From the NCBI GenBank assembly GCA_024693045.1, contig JAILLQ010000057.1, positions 1-62,423 on the forward strand: 62,423 nucleotides of DNA, in the 5' to 3' direction. The notes under the pieces were generated by a model that did no database searches, had not been told where the DNA came from, and worked only from the letters and a program-made list of their open reading frames with translations. The DNA comes from Treponema sp. (lineage in GTDB: Bacteria; Spirochaetota; Spirochaetia; Treponematales; Treponemataceae). The position numbers were made by a program, and so were the translations under genes. Positions 17,220-25,278 of this stretch are shown here, in pieces (positions within the stretch are counted from its first letter, which is position 1; each line of letters starts with the position of its first letter).

Positions 17220-20200
17220 CTACTCGTGATATTTGTATTCGATATCAGCGTCAATGATTTCCAGCATTTTATCGGCAATAAGAGGATCAAACTGAGTGCC
17301 CTTACCCTTTACAATCTGATCACGAACTACATCCTGGGCCAGATACTTACGATAACTGCGGTTAGAGGTCATAGCGTCGTAGGAATCTGCAACACAAATG
17401 ATTCTCGCAATTTCTGGAATCTCTTCCCCAGCAATATGATCCGGATAACCTTTCCCGTCGTATCGTTCATGATGCCAGCGGGCTCCGTAGCGAATTTCCG
17501 GCATAGACTCAATTGATTCCAGTATTTCAAATCCTTTTACAGGGTGCTCCTTTACGATTTCCCATTCTTCATCCGTCAACTTATCTTTTTTGTTGATAAT
17601 TGTATCTGGTACACCAATTTTTCCAATATCGTGCAAGAGTCCTGCATAAGTAATCATGCTGATTTCATCTTCACTTTTGCCTAACTTTTCTGCCAGCATT
17701 CCCGAATACTTTGCAACCCGCTTAGAGTGACCGTTAGTGTATTTATCTTTTGCATCAATTGTACTTACAAGGGCATTAGTGATTTCTGTAGAAAGAATCT
17801 GAACCTTATTCTTCTGATCATTGAGTTCCTTAGTTCTTTGTACAACCTGCTTTTCAAGATTATTTTTTAAATCAGTCAGCTCCTTTGTCCTTTCATGAAC
17901 CATATTTTCAAGCATAAGACGCATTCGCTGTAAGTAAGCCATACGCTGATTAATAATAAGGTAAAGAGTAAGTAAGAACAAAAGTGCCAGAATAAGCCAG
18001 AAATACCATCTTTGAAATAAAGTTGGTCTTATTATAATGTCAAAAGGTTTAGAAACATCGCTTACAATATCATCTGCGTTTTGAGCCATTACATAAAACT
18101 TATAATTTCCTGGCTTCAAATTAGTATAGGAAACAGAACGATCATTAGTCCATACTGAAAAATCAGAATCAAAACCTTCAAGTTTAGTTTTATAAGTTAC
18201 CTTTTCCGGAGAAATATAACTCAATCCAGAATAAGTAATACTCAATCGTTTAATACTTGAAGGGAAAATATAAGGCTTTCCAAAGTATTCATATGTTTCC
18301 GAATCAACTTGAATACTTCTAACTTGAACCAAAGGTTTAGGAAGAACTCCATCGTCTACTTTTGTGTTAAGAACACAATAACCGTCTATTAGAGTGAACC
18401 ATATTTCTCCATTAGATGTAAGCACAGATTTTGAAGTTGAAGTAACCCCTCCGGAATCGATTCCATCAGAACTGTTATAAAATTTAGATGAAAGGCGACT
18501 TTTCGTACCTTCTATATAATCCTGTATATCCTGCATCTTTAGAGAAAAAATTCCCTTATTAGAAGTTCCCCAGATATTTTTCTTTCCATCATAGATTACC
18601 TGGAAAACACTATCAGTTCCCAGTCCAGAAAAGGAATTCAGACTATGAAGTCTACCGTCTTTTGTAATTATAGATATACCGCTTCCAGTACAAATCCACA
18701 TCTGATCGCCAAATTCATATATTTTAAAAACTATATTTCCTATCAGACCACTTGTATTGTTATATATCTTTATAAGATCCCGATTATTCAAAACAAAAAC
18801 ACCACCTCCATCGGTTCCAATCCACACAGAACCATCTTTTGCTTCATGGATACACATGATGTAATCATTTTTTATGGCCGAATTTTTTGTAATATTCTTA
18901 ATTTCATTAGTTTTTGCATCTATTATCGAAAGCCCTGTCGTTGTACCTACATACAAATCTCCGTTAGAAATTTGTTTAGCAACTCGAACTTTATTTCCAG
19001 CAAGTCCATCATCTTTTGTCCAGTTTACTATATTTCCATTCGGTAATACTTTTACCTGACCAAAAGATTCATAGCAGCTTAGCAAAAGACAGCCATCTGG
19101 AGTCATGTCTACATGGCGAATTCGTATATTATTAAACTTCTTTGTAATATCATTTTGTATCAATTCATTATCTTTTGTACAAACAAGACCATTATCACAA
19201 GCAAGCCAATTCACGCCATGAAATTTATCTTCACAAATTGCATTTACCGTTCTAATTAGTGGGACCGTCCTGAATTTTGCCTTACTTAACTTTTGTACTC
19301 CTCCACGGTCAGTAGCAAGCCAAATATTCTTTTCTCGGTCTTCTATTATTTTTGAGATTTTTTCATCAACCAGGCCATGCAAAAGGTCAAAATTAACTCT
19401 TTTACCATCTTTAGTAAGAATGAATACTCCATGATCAGTAGCAAACCACATGTTATGCTCATAATCTTCCACTATATCATTTACGCTTATACCTTCATTC
19501 TCTCTGCCATCAAAATCATAAAGCTTCTGTTCTTTTTCAGTTACCTTAACAGCATCTCTAGTAGATAAACCAAACCAATATGCACCATCAGAATCTTGAG
19601 TCACACAAGTTATGTATTTATTAGCACCATGTTCTAAACCGGTATAGTAATGAAAAGCTTCGTCTTCATAAAAAAAAGTCCCATTTTCTTCAGAAGAAGT
19701 AAACCATACCCTACCCTTTGTGTCTGAATATAAATGGGTAACTAAATATGTATTATCCTTTGGTAAACAGTCGATTCCCTTTGGAACAGTTACTTTAAAA
19801 TCAGGAGTAATATAGACAAGGCCACTTGCAGTTCCAACCCAGACATTTCCTTCTTTGTCTTCGCAGAAGGCTCTTATAGAATTGTTTGGAAGGCCTGAAC
19901 CTGTATCAAGGTAAAATATTTTTCCGCTATTAGAAAGAACTGTAATTCCTTCATCATTTGAACCTATCCAAATGTTTTCCTTCGAATCTTGAAAAATTGA
20001 ACGAGCACTTACAAAATTAAATTTGGAATCGTTACCCCTGTTTTTACAATCAAATTCAATTCCATCAAAAAAAACTAAACCATCGTAAGTTCCCAGAAGA
20101 ATAATACCTCTAGAATCTTGGATTACATCTGTGATTGTATTTCCAGGGAGTCCATCAGCTGTAGTCCAAATTTTCGAAACATATCTTTTTAAAAAATTAT

Positions 20201-20297
20201 AACTAAAATCTGTAGCTGACAGATAAACAAACTGAAGAGAAAAGAAAACTGTAAAAATAAAGAGCCTAAATTTTATCTTTCTCACGCTAAACTCCAT
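17220..20297 (-). CDS. periplasmic-propeller HD-GYP sensor (c-di-GMP phosphodiesterase)
   Basis: From the ATG at 20297 this is 1025 residues. A signal/anchor segment (VRKIKFRLFIFTVFFSLQFV) is followed by about 700 residues of two-component-regulator propeller blades (repeated GLPGNTI, GLPNNSI, D..G.VWxGT) and a Y_Y_Y-type domain (SVSYTNLKPGNYKFYVMAQN). Then come one membrane span (RWYFWLILALLFLLTLYLII), a coiled coil and a complete HD-GYP domain (HSKRVAKYS, GLLHDIGKIG, HHERYDGKGYP, VADSYDAMTS). It should sense an extracytoplasmic signal and hydrolyse cyclic di-GMP. An upstream ATG (20354) is in frame, but the promoter -10 lies between the two starts, so I use 20297. Confidence 0.9.
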   Translation of the reverse strand: MEFSVRKIKFRLFIFTVFFSLQFVYLSATDFSYNFLKRYVSKIWTTADGLPGNTITDVIQDSRGIILLGTYDGLVFFDGIEFDCKNRGNDSKFNFVSARSIFQDSKENIWIGSNDEGITVLSNSGKIFYLDTGSGLPNNSIRAFCEDKEGNVWVGTASGLVYITPDFKVTVPKGIDCLPKDNTYLVTHLYSDTKGRVWFTSSEENGTFFYEDEAFHYYTGLEHGANKYITCVTQDSDGAYWFGLSTRDAVKVTEKEQKLYDFDGRENEGISVNDIVEDYEHNMWFATDHGVFILTKDGKRVNFDLLHGLVDEKISKIIEDREKNIWLATDRGGVQKLSKAKFRTVPLIRTVNAICEDKFHGVNWLACDNGLVCTKDNELIQNDITKKFNNIRIRHVDMTPDGCLLLSCYESFGQVKVLPNGNIVNWTKDDGLAGNKVRVAKQISNGDLYVGTTTGLSIIDAKTNEIKNITKNSAIKNDYIMCIHEAKDGSVWIGTDGGGVFVLNNRDLIKIYNNTSGLIGNIVFKIYEFGDQMWICTGSGISIITKDGRLHSLNSFSGLGTDSVFQVIYDGKKNIWGTSNKGIFSLKMQDIQDYIEGTKSRLSSKFYNSSDGIDSGGVTSTSKSVLTSNGEIWFTLIDGYCVLNTKVDDGVLPKPLVQVRSIQVDSETYEYFGKPYIFPSSIKRLSITYSGLSYISPEKVTYKTKLEGFDSDFSVWTNDRSVSYTNLKPGNYKFYVMAQNADDIVSDVSKPFDIIIRPTLFQRWYFWLILALLFLLTLYLIINQRMAYLQRMRLMLENMVHERTKELTDLKNNLEKQVVQRTKELNDQKNKVQILSTEITNALVSTIDAKDKYTNGHSKRVAKYSGMLAEKLGKSEDEISMITYAGLLHDIGKIGVPDTIINKKDKLTDEEWEIVKEHPVKGFEILESIESMPEIRYGARWHHERYDGKGYPDHIAGEEIPEIARIICVADSYDAMTSNRSYRKYLAQDVVRDQIVKGKGTQFDPLIADKMLEIIDADIEYKYHE

Positions 20298-20303
20298 AAT
20301 AAA

Positions 20304-20331
20304 ATTATACCATGAATAATTTTTTTCACAA
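20304..20331 (-). promoter_or_regulatory. promoter giving a predicted leaderless mRNA (HD-GYP gene)
   Basis: TTGTGA (20326-20331), a 16-base spacer ending in an extended-10 TG, and TATAAT (20304-20309) precede the ATG at 20297 by exactly 6 bases. Transcription should begin at or next to the start codon. Confidence 0.6.
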
Positions 20332-20419
20332 ATTTTATTCGCTTTTTTAAACATTTCATCGTATACTTAGTAACGGAGATGCAGAAAGTATCTTTTTACA
20401 ACACCTTAGGAGGCGCGCT

Positions 20420-20608
20420 ATGCATACTAAATTCGGATTAAACAAGCCAGATTTTGACACATTGGTTGAAAATCAGGAATTCGCAAGTCTTGCTGAACAC
20501 TTAAAAAGCACTTTGAACTTGGGAAAAATCAAGTCAGGTGAATATGAATCATGTTTGGAATGGCTTGAAAAATCAGCACAAATGGTTGGAAAGAGTATTA
20601 AAAACTAA
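20420..20608 (+). CDS. small conserved-looking hypothetical protein, 62 aa
   Basis: A 62-residue, mostly helical soluble protein (DFDTLVENQEFASLAEHLKSTLNLGKIKSGEYESCLEWLEKS). Expression is well supported: TAGGAGG sits 7-8 bases before the ATG and a strong terminator follows the stop. No domain is recognised. It has its own transcription unit between the divergent HD-GYP gene and the cupin gene. Confidence 0.75.
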   Translation: MHTKFGLNKPDFDTLVENQEFASLAEHLKSTLNLGKIKSGEYESCLEWLEKSAQMVGKSIKN

Positions 20609-20622
20609 AAATAATTAACTCA

Positions 20623-20656
20623 AGGGCTGCTGAATTATCTTTTAGCAGCCCTTTTT
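20623..20656 (+). terminator. rho-independent terminator after 62-aa gene
   Basis: AGGGCTGCT (20623-20631) pairs with AGCAGCCCT (20644-20652), followed by a T run. Confidence 0.92.
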
Positions 20657-20682
20657 CTCTTTAAAAAATGGCGGGTAGTTGA

Positions 20683-21018
20683 ATGATAATAAACTTTAAT
20701 GAAATATCTGAAACAGAGATCCAACACATGAATAACGGAGATGGCTCAATCTTTGCAAAAATGATGATGACAACAGAATGCAAAGTTATTTACCGTCGGC
20801 TACCGCCAGGAAGTTCTATCGGAAGACATGTACAAACCCGCCTAAGTGAAACCAGCTATGTTATTTCCGGAGAAGGAATACAGAGTTGCGACGGTACACA
20901 GGAATCATTTGCAGAAGGAATGTGCATATTCTGTCCAAAAGGTTCATCTTTGACCATCACAAATACAGGAGATAAAGACTTAATTCTCTTCTCTGTAGTT
21001 CGAGAAAAAAAGATTTAG
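20683..21018 (+). CDS. cupin-domain protein
   Basis: A 111-residue single-domain cupin. The metal/ligand motifs appear as LPPGSSIGRHVQTRLSETSYVISGEG (cupin motif 1, one histidine retained, Glu present) and later GMCIFCPKGSSLTITNTGD (motif 2, lacking a clear His). Such small cupins bind sugars or small ligands or act as isomerases. The substrate is unknown. The ribosome site is weak (GCGGGTAG). It is separately transcribed from the flanking small genes. Confidence 0.75.
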   Translation: MIINFNEISETEIQHMNNGDGSIFAKMMMTTECKVIYRRLPPGSSIGRHVQTRLSETSYVISGEGIQSCDGTQESFAEGMCIFCPKGSSLTITNTGDKDLILFSVVREKKI

Positions 21019-21030
21019 CTTCTAAATTCA

Positions 21031-21060
21031 TTTACAAAACCTAACTACTTTGTTTATAAT
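21031..21060 (+). promoter_or_regulatory. promoter giving a predicted leaderless mRNA (149-aa gene)
   Basis: TTTACA (21031-21036), 18-base spacer and TATAAT (21055-21060) lie exactly 6 bases before the ATG at 21067. No Shine-Dalgarno sequence can fit. Confidence 0.6.
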
Positions 21061-21066
21061 CTAAAC

Positions 21067-21516
21067 ATGAACATGACCCCTACCCTGCAAGAAAGTCAAA
21101 AACTCTTGCGCGATGCATCAGCAGAAATAAAAGAAATTGCAGAATCAATAACACAAGTTTCCATGCAGGCAAAAAAAGACCGCCTGCTTGAATGCCTTGA
21201 AACAATCAAAAATGCAGACGATAAAATAGAACAATCAATCAACTTTATGTATTTTGGCCAGAAAAGTGGTGGTCAGCGAAAAACAGCTCGTAAAATTAAA
21301 GCTGTTCAGGAAAACGGCAAAAAAGGCGGTCGACCAAGCAAAAAAATTTTACAAACTTTGGAAAAATCTCTAGAAGGAGATGATATTACCGTATTCTTTA
21401 GTGATGGCTCTCAAACAAAAATAAGCGGGTCTGCTTTTGACGTCAGAACCCGCTTTCCATTAAGCCGCTATCGCTGGAGCGATGAAGCTGAAGAATGGTT
21501 TACAAAAAACTGCTAA
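21067..21516 (+). CDS. hypothetical protein with basic GRPSKK motif, 149 aa
   Basis: A 149-residue soluble protein. The N-terminal half is coiled and helical (EIKEIAESITQVSMQAKKDRLLECLETIKN). The centre is strongly basic (GQRKTARKIKAVQENGKKGGRPSKK) and includes a GRPSKK element that resembles an AT-hook-like DNA-binding sequence. The C-terminus is a compact domain ending in WSDEAEEWFTKNC. No family is recognised; a DNA-associated protein is a guess. It converges on hsp20 with no gap between the stop codons. Confidence 0.65.
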   Translation: MNMTPTLQESQKLLRDASAEIKEIAESITQVSMQAKKDRLLECLETIKNADDKIEQSINFMYFGQKSGGQRKTARKIKAVQENGKKGGRPSKKILQTLEKSLEGDDITVFFSDGSQTKISGSAFDVRTRFPLSRYRWSDEAEEWFTKNC

Positions 21517-21945
21517 TTAAGCACATTCGATTGCTATGCGCTTTGGTGCAGCCAATGCCTTCCTTGGCATTTCAACATTCAAGATTCCGTTTTTGAATGT
21601 AGCCCTAATTGATTCAGAATCAACATCTTCCGGCATCTGGAAACTTCTGCTGAAAGAAGAATAACGGCGTTCTTTGATAAGCCACTTATCTTTACCATTA
21701 TCTTTATCTTTCTTTCCCTCTTCTTTTACTTCTTCTTTTTTAGAAGAAATTGTAAGAGTATTGCGATCGATTTCAATATCAACATCGTTTTCAGAACGAC
21801 CTGGAAGTTCCATATCAAGACTGTAAGAATCTTTTGTTTCTTTTACATCTACCTTTGGAACAAAATTTGTTCTGCAAGTGTAACCATTAAATACATTGTC
21901 CAAAGTATTATTAAAAAGTGTGTCAAAAAGTGAAAGTTCGTTCAT
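21517..21945 (-). CDS. Hsp20/alpha-crystallin small heat-shock protein
   Basis: A 142-residue small heat-shock protein. The alpha-crystallin domain begins at VDVKETKDSYSLDMELPG, continues through IEIDRNTLTISS and the charged KEEVKEEGKKDKDNGKDK insertion, and ends with the family motif FKNGILNVEMPRK plus a short C-terminal tail. It is an ATP-independent holdase. GGAGG precedes the ATG. A textbook sigma-54 promoter lies 44-59 bases upstream, an unusual control for this family. Confidence 0.92.
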   Translation of the reverse strand: MNELSLFDTLFNNTLDNVFNGYTCRTNFVPKVDVKETKDSYSLDMELPGRSENDVDIEIDRNTLTISSKKEEVKEEGKKDKDNGKDKWLIKERRYSSFSRSFQMPEDVDSESIRATFKNGILNVEMPRKALAAPKRIAIECA

Positions 21946-21988
21946 AACAAGCCTCCTAAAGCATTTATTTTTCTTTCACTTTATATAA

Positions 21989-22004
21989 TGCAAGATGCGT
22001 GCCA
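21989..22004 (-). promoter_or_regulatory. sigma-54 (RpoN) promoter of hsp20
   Basis: On the minus strand TGGCACG (21998-22004), four bases, then TTGCA (21989-21993) reproduces the -24/-12 consensus TGGCACG-N4-TTGCW exactly. The predicted start site lies about 30 bases before the hsp20 ATG. Such promoters need an AAA+ enhancer-binding activator. Confidence 0.75.
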
Positions 22005-22122
22005 ACTTTAAAAAATTAAAATTTCTGCTGAAAATACCGCCTATTAAGGGATTTTTTTCTTTTTCAAACTGTATTTCTTACTTTTTTAAAATTTGCTTCA
22101 AGAAGACAGGGTTAAAATGATA

Positions 22123-22166
22123 CATGGGTAAAAATAACCCAAATACCTGAGTCATTTTTACCCATG
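22123..22166. promoter_or_regulatory. 13-bp inverted repeat, candidate activator site for hsp20
   Basis: CATGGGTAAAAAT (22123-22135) and ATTTTTACCCATG (22154-22166) are perfect inverted copies with an 18-base spacer. The centre is about 150 bases upstream of the sigma-54 promoter, the usual distance for an enhancer-binding protein site. It lacks a T tract, so a terminator for pntB is less likely. Confidence 0.45.
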
Positions 22167-22197
22167 AAGTTTCGTTTATTCAGCTAAAATTGAGCAA

Positions 22198-23625
22198 TTA
22201 CTGTGCGTCAAATTCGCTTACAAGCTGACTTACAGTAGATTTAGCATCACCGTAAATCATAACTGTGTTGTCGTTTGTAAAGAGTGGGTTTTCAAGACCA
22301 GAGAAACCTGTTCCCTTACCACGCTTAAGAACGAATACAGTTTTACATTCAAATGCATTTACGATTGGCATACCGTAAATTGGTGAGCTTTCGTCGTGAA
22401 TTGCATCTGGGTTTACTACGTCGTTTGCACCAATGATGATTGCAACATCTACATTGCTCATCTGTGGGTTCATTTCATCAGCTGTTTTGAGCTGTTCGTA
22501 TGGAACATTTGCTTCAGCAAGAAGTACGTTCATATGTCCTGGCATACGACCAGCAACTGGGTGAATTGCAAAGTTTACTTCTGCACCGTTAGCTTCAAGT
22601 TTGTCGCAGAGTTCTTTTACAGCGTGCTGAGCCTGAGCAACAGCCATACCATAACCTGGAACGATTACAACATTCTTAGCAGCTTCAAGAATTACATAAG
22701 CATCTTCTACAGACATAGCTGTTGGTTCCTTTGCAGGACCAGTAGCACCAGCCTTTTTCTTTGCGCCAAATGATTTGAACAAAAGATTTGCGAATTTGCG
22801 GTTCATAGCCTTACACATAATCAAAGTAAGGATAAGACCAGAAGCACCAACGAGACATCCAGAAACTACAAGTACAGTATTGTTGATAGCAAATCCGGCA
22901 AAAGCAGCAGCCAAACCAGACAATGCGTTCAAGAAAGAAATGATAACTGGCATATCACCACCACCAATTGGAATTACCATAGTAAATCCAAGAAGGAGGA
23001 ATACAACAGTTGTTACAGCAACACCATAGAATTCAATCTTAGCAAGACCAAATGGGTTTTCAGCAGTGAAGAATGAATATGCAACGATTCCTGCAAGACC
23101 GATTACACAAAGGATTGCATTAAGAAGGTTTTTTGCAGGAATTGTAATATTCTTTTTGAAAGCTTTTCCAGAAAGTTTTCCCCATGCAACAACAGAACCT
23201 GTGAATGCAATTGCACCAATAGCAATTGTAAGACCAAGAGAAACTGCAGTGAAGTAATCACCCTTTTCCTGACATACATACTGAGCAACAGCAACGAGAA
23301 GTGAAGAAAGTCCACCAAAACCGTTGAACAAGGCAACAAGCTGAGGCATTCCAGTCATTTCTACTTTCTTAGACCAAACTGCACCAATAATAGAACCGAT
23401 TACGATTGCAGCAGCAATGTAAACATATCCGTTTTCAAGAGGATTCATGCTCCATGAGCCAAGAACCTGTTTTTCACCAAGTACTGTAACACATGCAACA
23501 AGCATACCAATAGAAGAGTAAAGATTACCCTTACGAGCTGTATCTGTTTTTCCGAGGAGTTTGATACCACGGATAAAGAAGATACATGAAACCATATAAA
23601 GAATTTTGATAATAATATCTGGCAT
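22198..23625 (-). CDS. pntB: NAD(P) transhydrogenase subunit beta
   Basis: A 475-residue PntB. The first ~280 residues form about nine membrane helices of domain II (GGGDMPVIISFLNALSGLAAAFAG). The C-terminal domain III binds NADP(H): GYGMAVAQAQHAVKELCDKL, FAIHPVAGRMPGHMNVLLAEA, IIGANDVVNP and FVLKRGKGTGFSG. With the two alpha subunits it couples hydride transfer between NAD(H) and NADP(H) to proton movement across the inner membrane. GGAG supports the ATG. It is the third gene of the operon pntA1-pntA2-pntB, 16 bp after pntA2. Confidence 0.95.
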   Translation of the reverse strand: MPDIIIKILYMVSCIFFIRGIKLLGKTDTARKGNLYSSIGMLVACVTVLGEKQVLGSWSMNPLENGYVYIAAAIVIGSIIGAVWSKKVEMTGMPQLVALFNGFGGLSSLLVAVAQYVCQEKGDYFTAVSLGLTIAIGAIAFTGSVVAWGKLSGKAFKKNITIPAKNLLNAILCVIGLAGIVAYSFFTAENPFGLAKIEFYGVAVTTVVFLLLGFTMVIPIGGGDMPVIISFLNALSGLAAAFAGFAINNTVLVVSGCLVGASGLILTLIMCKAMNRKFANLLFKSFGAKKKAGATGPAKEPTAMSVEDAYVILEAAKNVVIVPGYGMAVAQAQHAVKELCDKLEANGAEVNFAIHPVAGRMPGHMNVLLAEANVPYEQLKTADEMNPQMSNVDVAIIIGANDVVNPDAIHDESSPIYGMPIVNAFECKTVFVLKRGKGTGFSGLENPLFTNDNTVMIYGDAKSTVSQLVSEFDAQ

Positions 23626-23641
23626 TTTTTAACTCCAAAAC

Positions 23642-23926
23642 TTATTTGTCGCTCTTTTTCTTGAACATACCGAGCATGCGGTCAGTAACGAGGTAACCAC
23701 CAACTACGTTAATAGTAGCAAATACAATTGCAAGGAAACCCAATACAAGACCAACTTTTCCACCAACACCAACAGCAGTAACTGTAATAGCACCTACTAC
23801 AGTAATACCAGAAATAGCGTTTGTTCCTGACATAAGAGGTGTATGAAGCTGTGATGGTACTTTAGAAATCAATTCTGTACCAAGGTAAGCTGAAATCAGG
23901 AATACGAAAATCAACATAATATCCAT
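23642..23926 (-). CDS. pntAB: NAD(P) transhydrogenase subunit alpha part 2 (membrane)
   Basis: A 94-residue membrane protein with three or four spans. It corresponds to the C-terminal membrane part of E. coli PntA: LISKVPSQLHTPLMSGTNAISGITVVGAI and the ending VGGYLVTDRMLGMFKKK are diagnostic. It is a separate gene here, as in the three-subunit enzyme of Rhodospirillum. It lies between pntA1 (9 bp) and pntB (16 bp). Confidence 0.94.
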   Translation of the reverse strand: MDIMLIFVFLISAYLGTELISKVPSQLHTPLMSGTNAISGITVVGAITVTAVGVGGKVGLVLGFLAIVFATINVVGGYLVTDRMLGMFKKKSDK

Positions 23927-23935
23927 AGTAATCTC

Positions 23936-25069
23936 CTATTTATTGATAAATCTTTCGTGAATAATTTTGCCACCTGAAGTAAGGAGACAACCCTTCATGA
24001 TTTCATCATCCATATTTACATTGAATTCTTTTGTTTCTTTGTTGTAAAAACCTGAGTGAGACAAGAAAGCTGTAATGTTACCAGAGAACATCTTTGAAGC
24101 ATCATATGGAACCTGGCGTTCAAGTAAATCACCAGACATGATTGTTACACCGTTTTCTGTAACTACATTTTCAAATGGCTTAGAACCTTCAACGTTTCCG
24201 CCTGTAGAAACTGCCATATCAACTACGATTGAACCTGGCATCATGCGGTCAAGAACGGCTTTTTCGATAAGGCGAGGAGCTTTGCGGCCGAATACCTTAG
24301 CTGTTGTGATTACGATGTTAGAGCGTTCGCAAACCTTAGCCTGAGCTTCTTTCTGTTTAGCAATCTGTTCTGGAGTAAGTTCTTTTGCATAACCCTGTGC
24401 TGTCTGACCCATTTCTCCAAGGTCGATTTTTACAAATGAAGCGCCAAGAGATTTAACCTGTTCTTCTACAACTGGACGAGTATCGAAAGCGTCTACGCGG
24501 GCACCAAGGCGTTTTGCTGTGGCAATGGCCTGAAGTCCAGCTACACCAACACCAATAATGAATACGCGGGCTGGGTTAATTGTACCAGCAGGAGTAACCA
24601 TCATAGGAAGGATTTTTGGAAGATGAGCTGCTGCATTCAAAACTGCAACATAACCAGCCAAAGAAGTCTGTGATGACTGAACGTCCATCTTCTGGGCAAG
24701 AGTTGAACGAGGAATCATTTCCAAAGAAACGGCCTGAATTCCGTTTTCTGCAAATGAGTTCAAAAGGTCTTTTTCATTGAAAGGATCCATGTAGCTCAAA
24801 TGAAGAGTATCTTTTTTAATTCCCTTAATGCTTGTTGGTTTCATAATGCGAACAATAATTTCGCTTGAATCATAAGCATCTTCTTCTTTATCAACGATTT
24901 TTGCTCCTACTGCTGTGTAGGCTTCATCTTTAAAACCGCTTTTTAAACCAGCTCCGCTAACAACCTGGAATTCAAATCCCATTGCGGATAGTTTTTTGAT
25001 GTCATCTGGAATGAGAGCTACGCGAGTTTCACGTTCATCTTTCTCCTTGCAGACTAAAACCTTTTTCAT
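23936..25069 (-). CDS. pntAA: NAD(P) transhydrogenase subunit alpha part 1
   Basis: A 377-residue NAD(H)-binding domain I subunit, related to alanine dehydrogenase. Features are the N-terminal KEKDERETRVALIPDDIKKL and SQTSLAGYVAVLNAA, then the Rossmann element VFIIGVGVAGLQAIATAKRLGARVDAFDTRP. ITTAKVFGRKAPRLI and VDMAVSTGGNVE follow. First gene of the pnt operon. GGGG before the ATG acts as ribosome site. It is divergent from the GT2 gene over a 182-bp region holding both promoters and two inverted repeats. Confidence 0.94.
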   Translation of the reverse strand: MKKVLVCKEKDERETRVALIPDDIKKLSAMGFEFQVVSGAGLKSGFKDEAYTAVGAKIVDKEEDAYDSSEIIVRIMKPTSIKGIKKDTLHLSYMDPFNEKDLLNSFAENGIQAVSLEMIPRSTLAQKMDVQSSQTSLAGYVAVLNAAAHLPKILPMMVTPAGTINPARVFIIGVGVAGLQAIATAKRLGARVDAFDTRPVVEEQVKSLGASFVKIDLGEMGQTAQGYAKELTPEQIAKQKEAQAKVCERSNIVITTAKVFGRKAPRLIEKAVLDRMMPGSIVVDMAVSTGGNVEGSKPFENVVTENGVTIMSGDLLERQVPYDASKMFSGNITAFLSHSGFYNKETKEFNVNMDDEIMKGCLLTSGGKIIHERFINK

Positions 25070-25115
25070 AAAGTAACCCCTTTATAAATCATATAGATAG
25101 CATAAACTAATAAAA

Positions 25116-25169
25116 GTTAGCTTTTGCTAACTAGCATGACATTTTATCTAAATGTGTCATAACGGTCAA
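25116..25169 (-). promoter_or_regulatory. pnt promoter region with inverted repeats
   Basis: On the minus strand TTGACC (25164-25169), a 17-base spacer and TAAAAT (25141-25146) form a good promoter. ATGACA...TGTCAT flank the -10 as an inverted repeat. Further downstream in the leader, GTTAGC (25116-25121) and GCTAAC (25126-25131) form a perfect short hairpin. These are candidate operator and leader-hairpin sites. Confidence 0.5.
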
Positions 25170-25216
25170 TTACATATAGAAGATTTTTGCTCATTAATGG
25201 TAAGAAAAGAGACGAA

Positions 25217-25245
25217 TTGAAGAATGTATTCCATTTTACTATAAT
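25217..25245 (+). promoter_or_regulatory. promoter of glycosyltransferase gene
   Basis: TTGAAG (25217-25222), a 17-base spacer and TATAAT (25240-25245). A GTG lies 6 bases downstream, but an AGGAG-preceded ATG at 25279 is the likelier start. Confidence 0.6.
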
Positions 25246-25278
25246 TTACTTGTGAAAACTAAACAGGAGTTAAAAGCT

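Noticed and set aside
20298..20354. Longer N-terminus of the HD-GYP protein starting at 20354
   Set aside because: The promoter -10 lies inside this extension, and the signal peptide begins properly at 20297.
25252..25278. GTG start with a leaderless promoter for the GT2 gene
   Set aside because: An ATG at 25279 has an AGGAG at normal spacing and begins the conserved GT2 N-terminus; the GTG only adds an unconserved tail.
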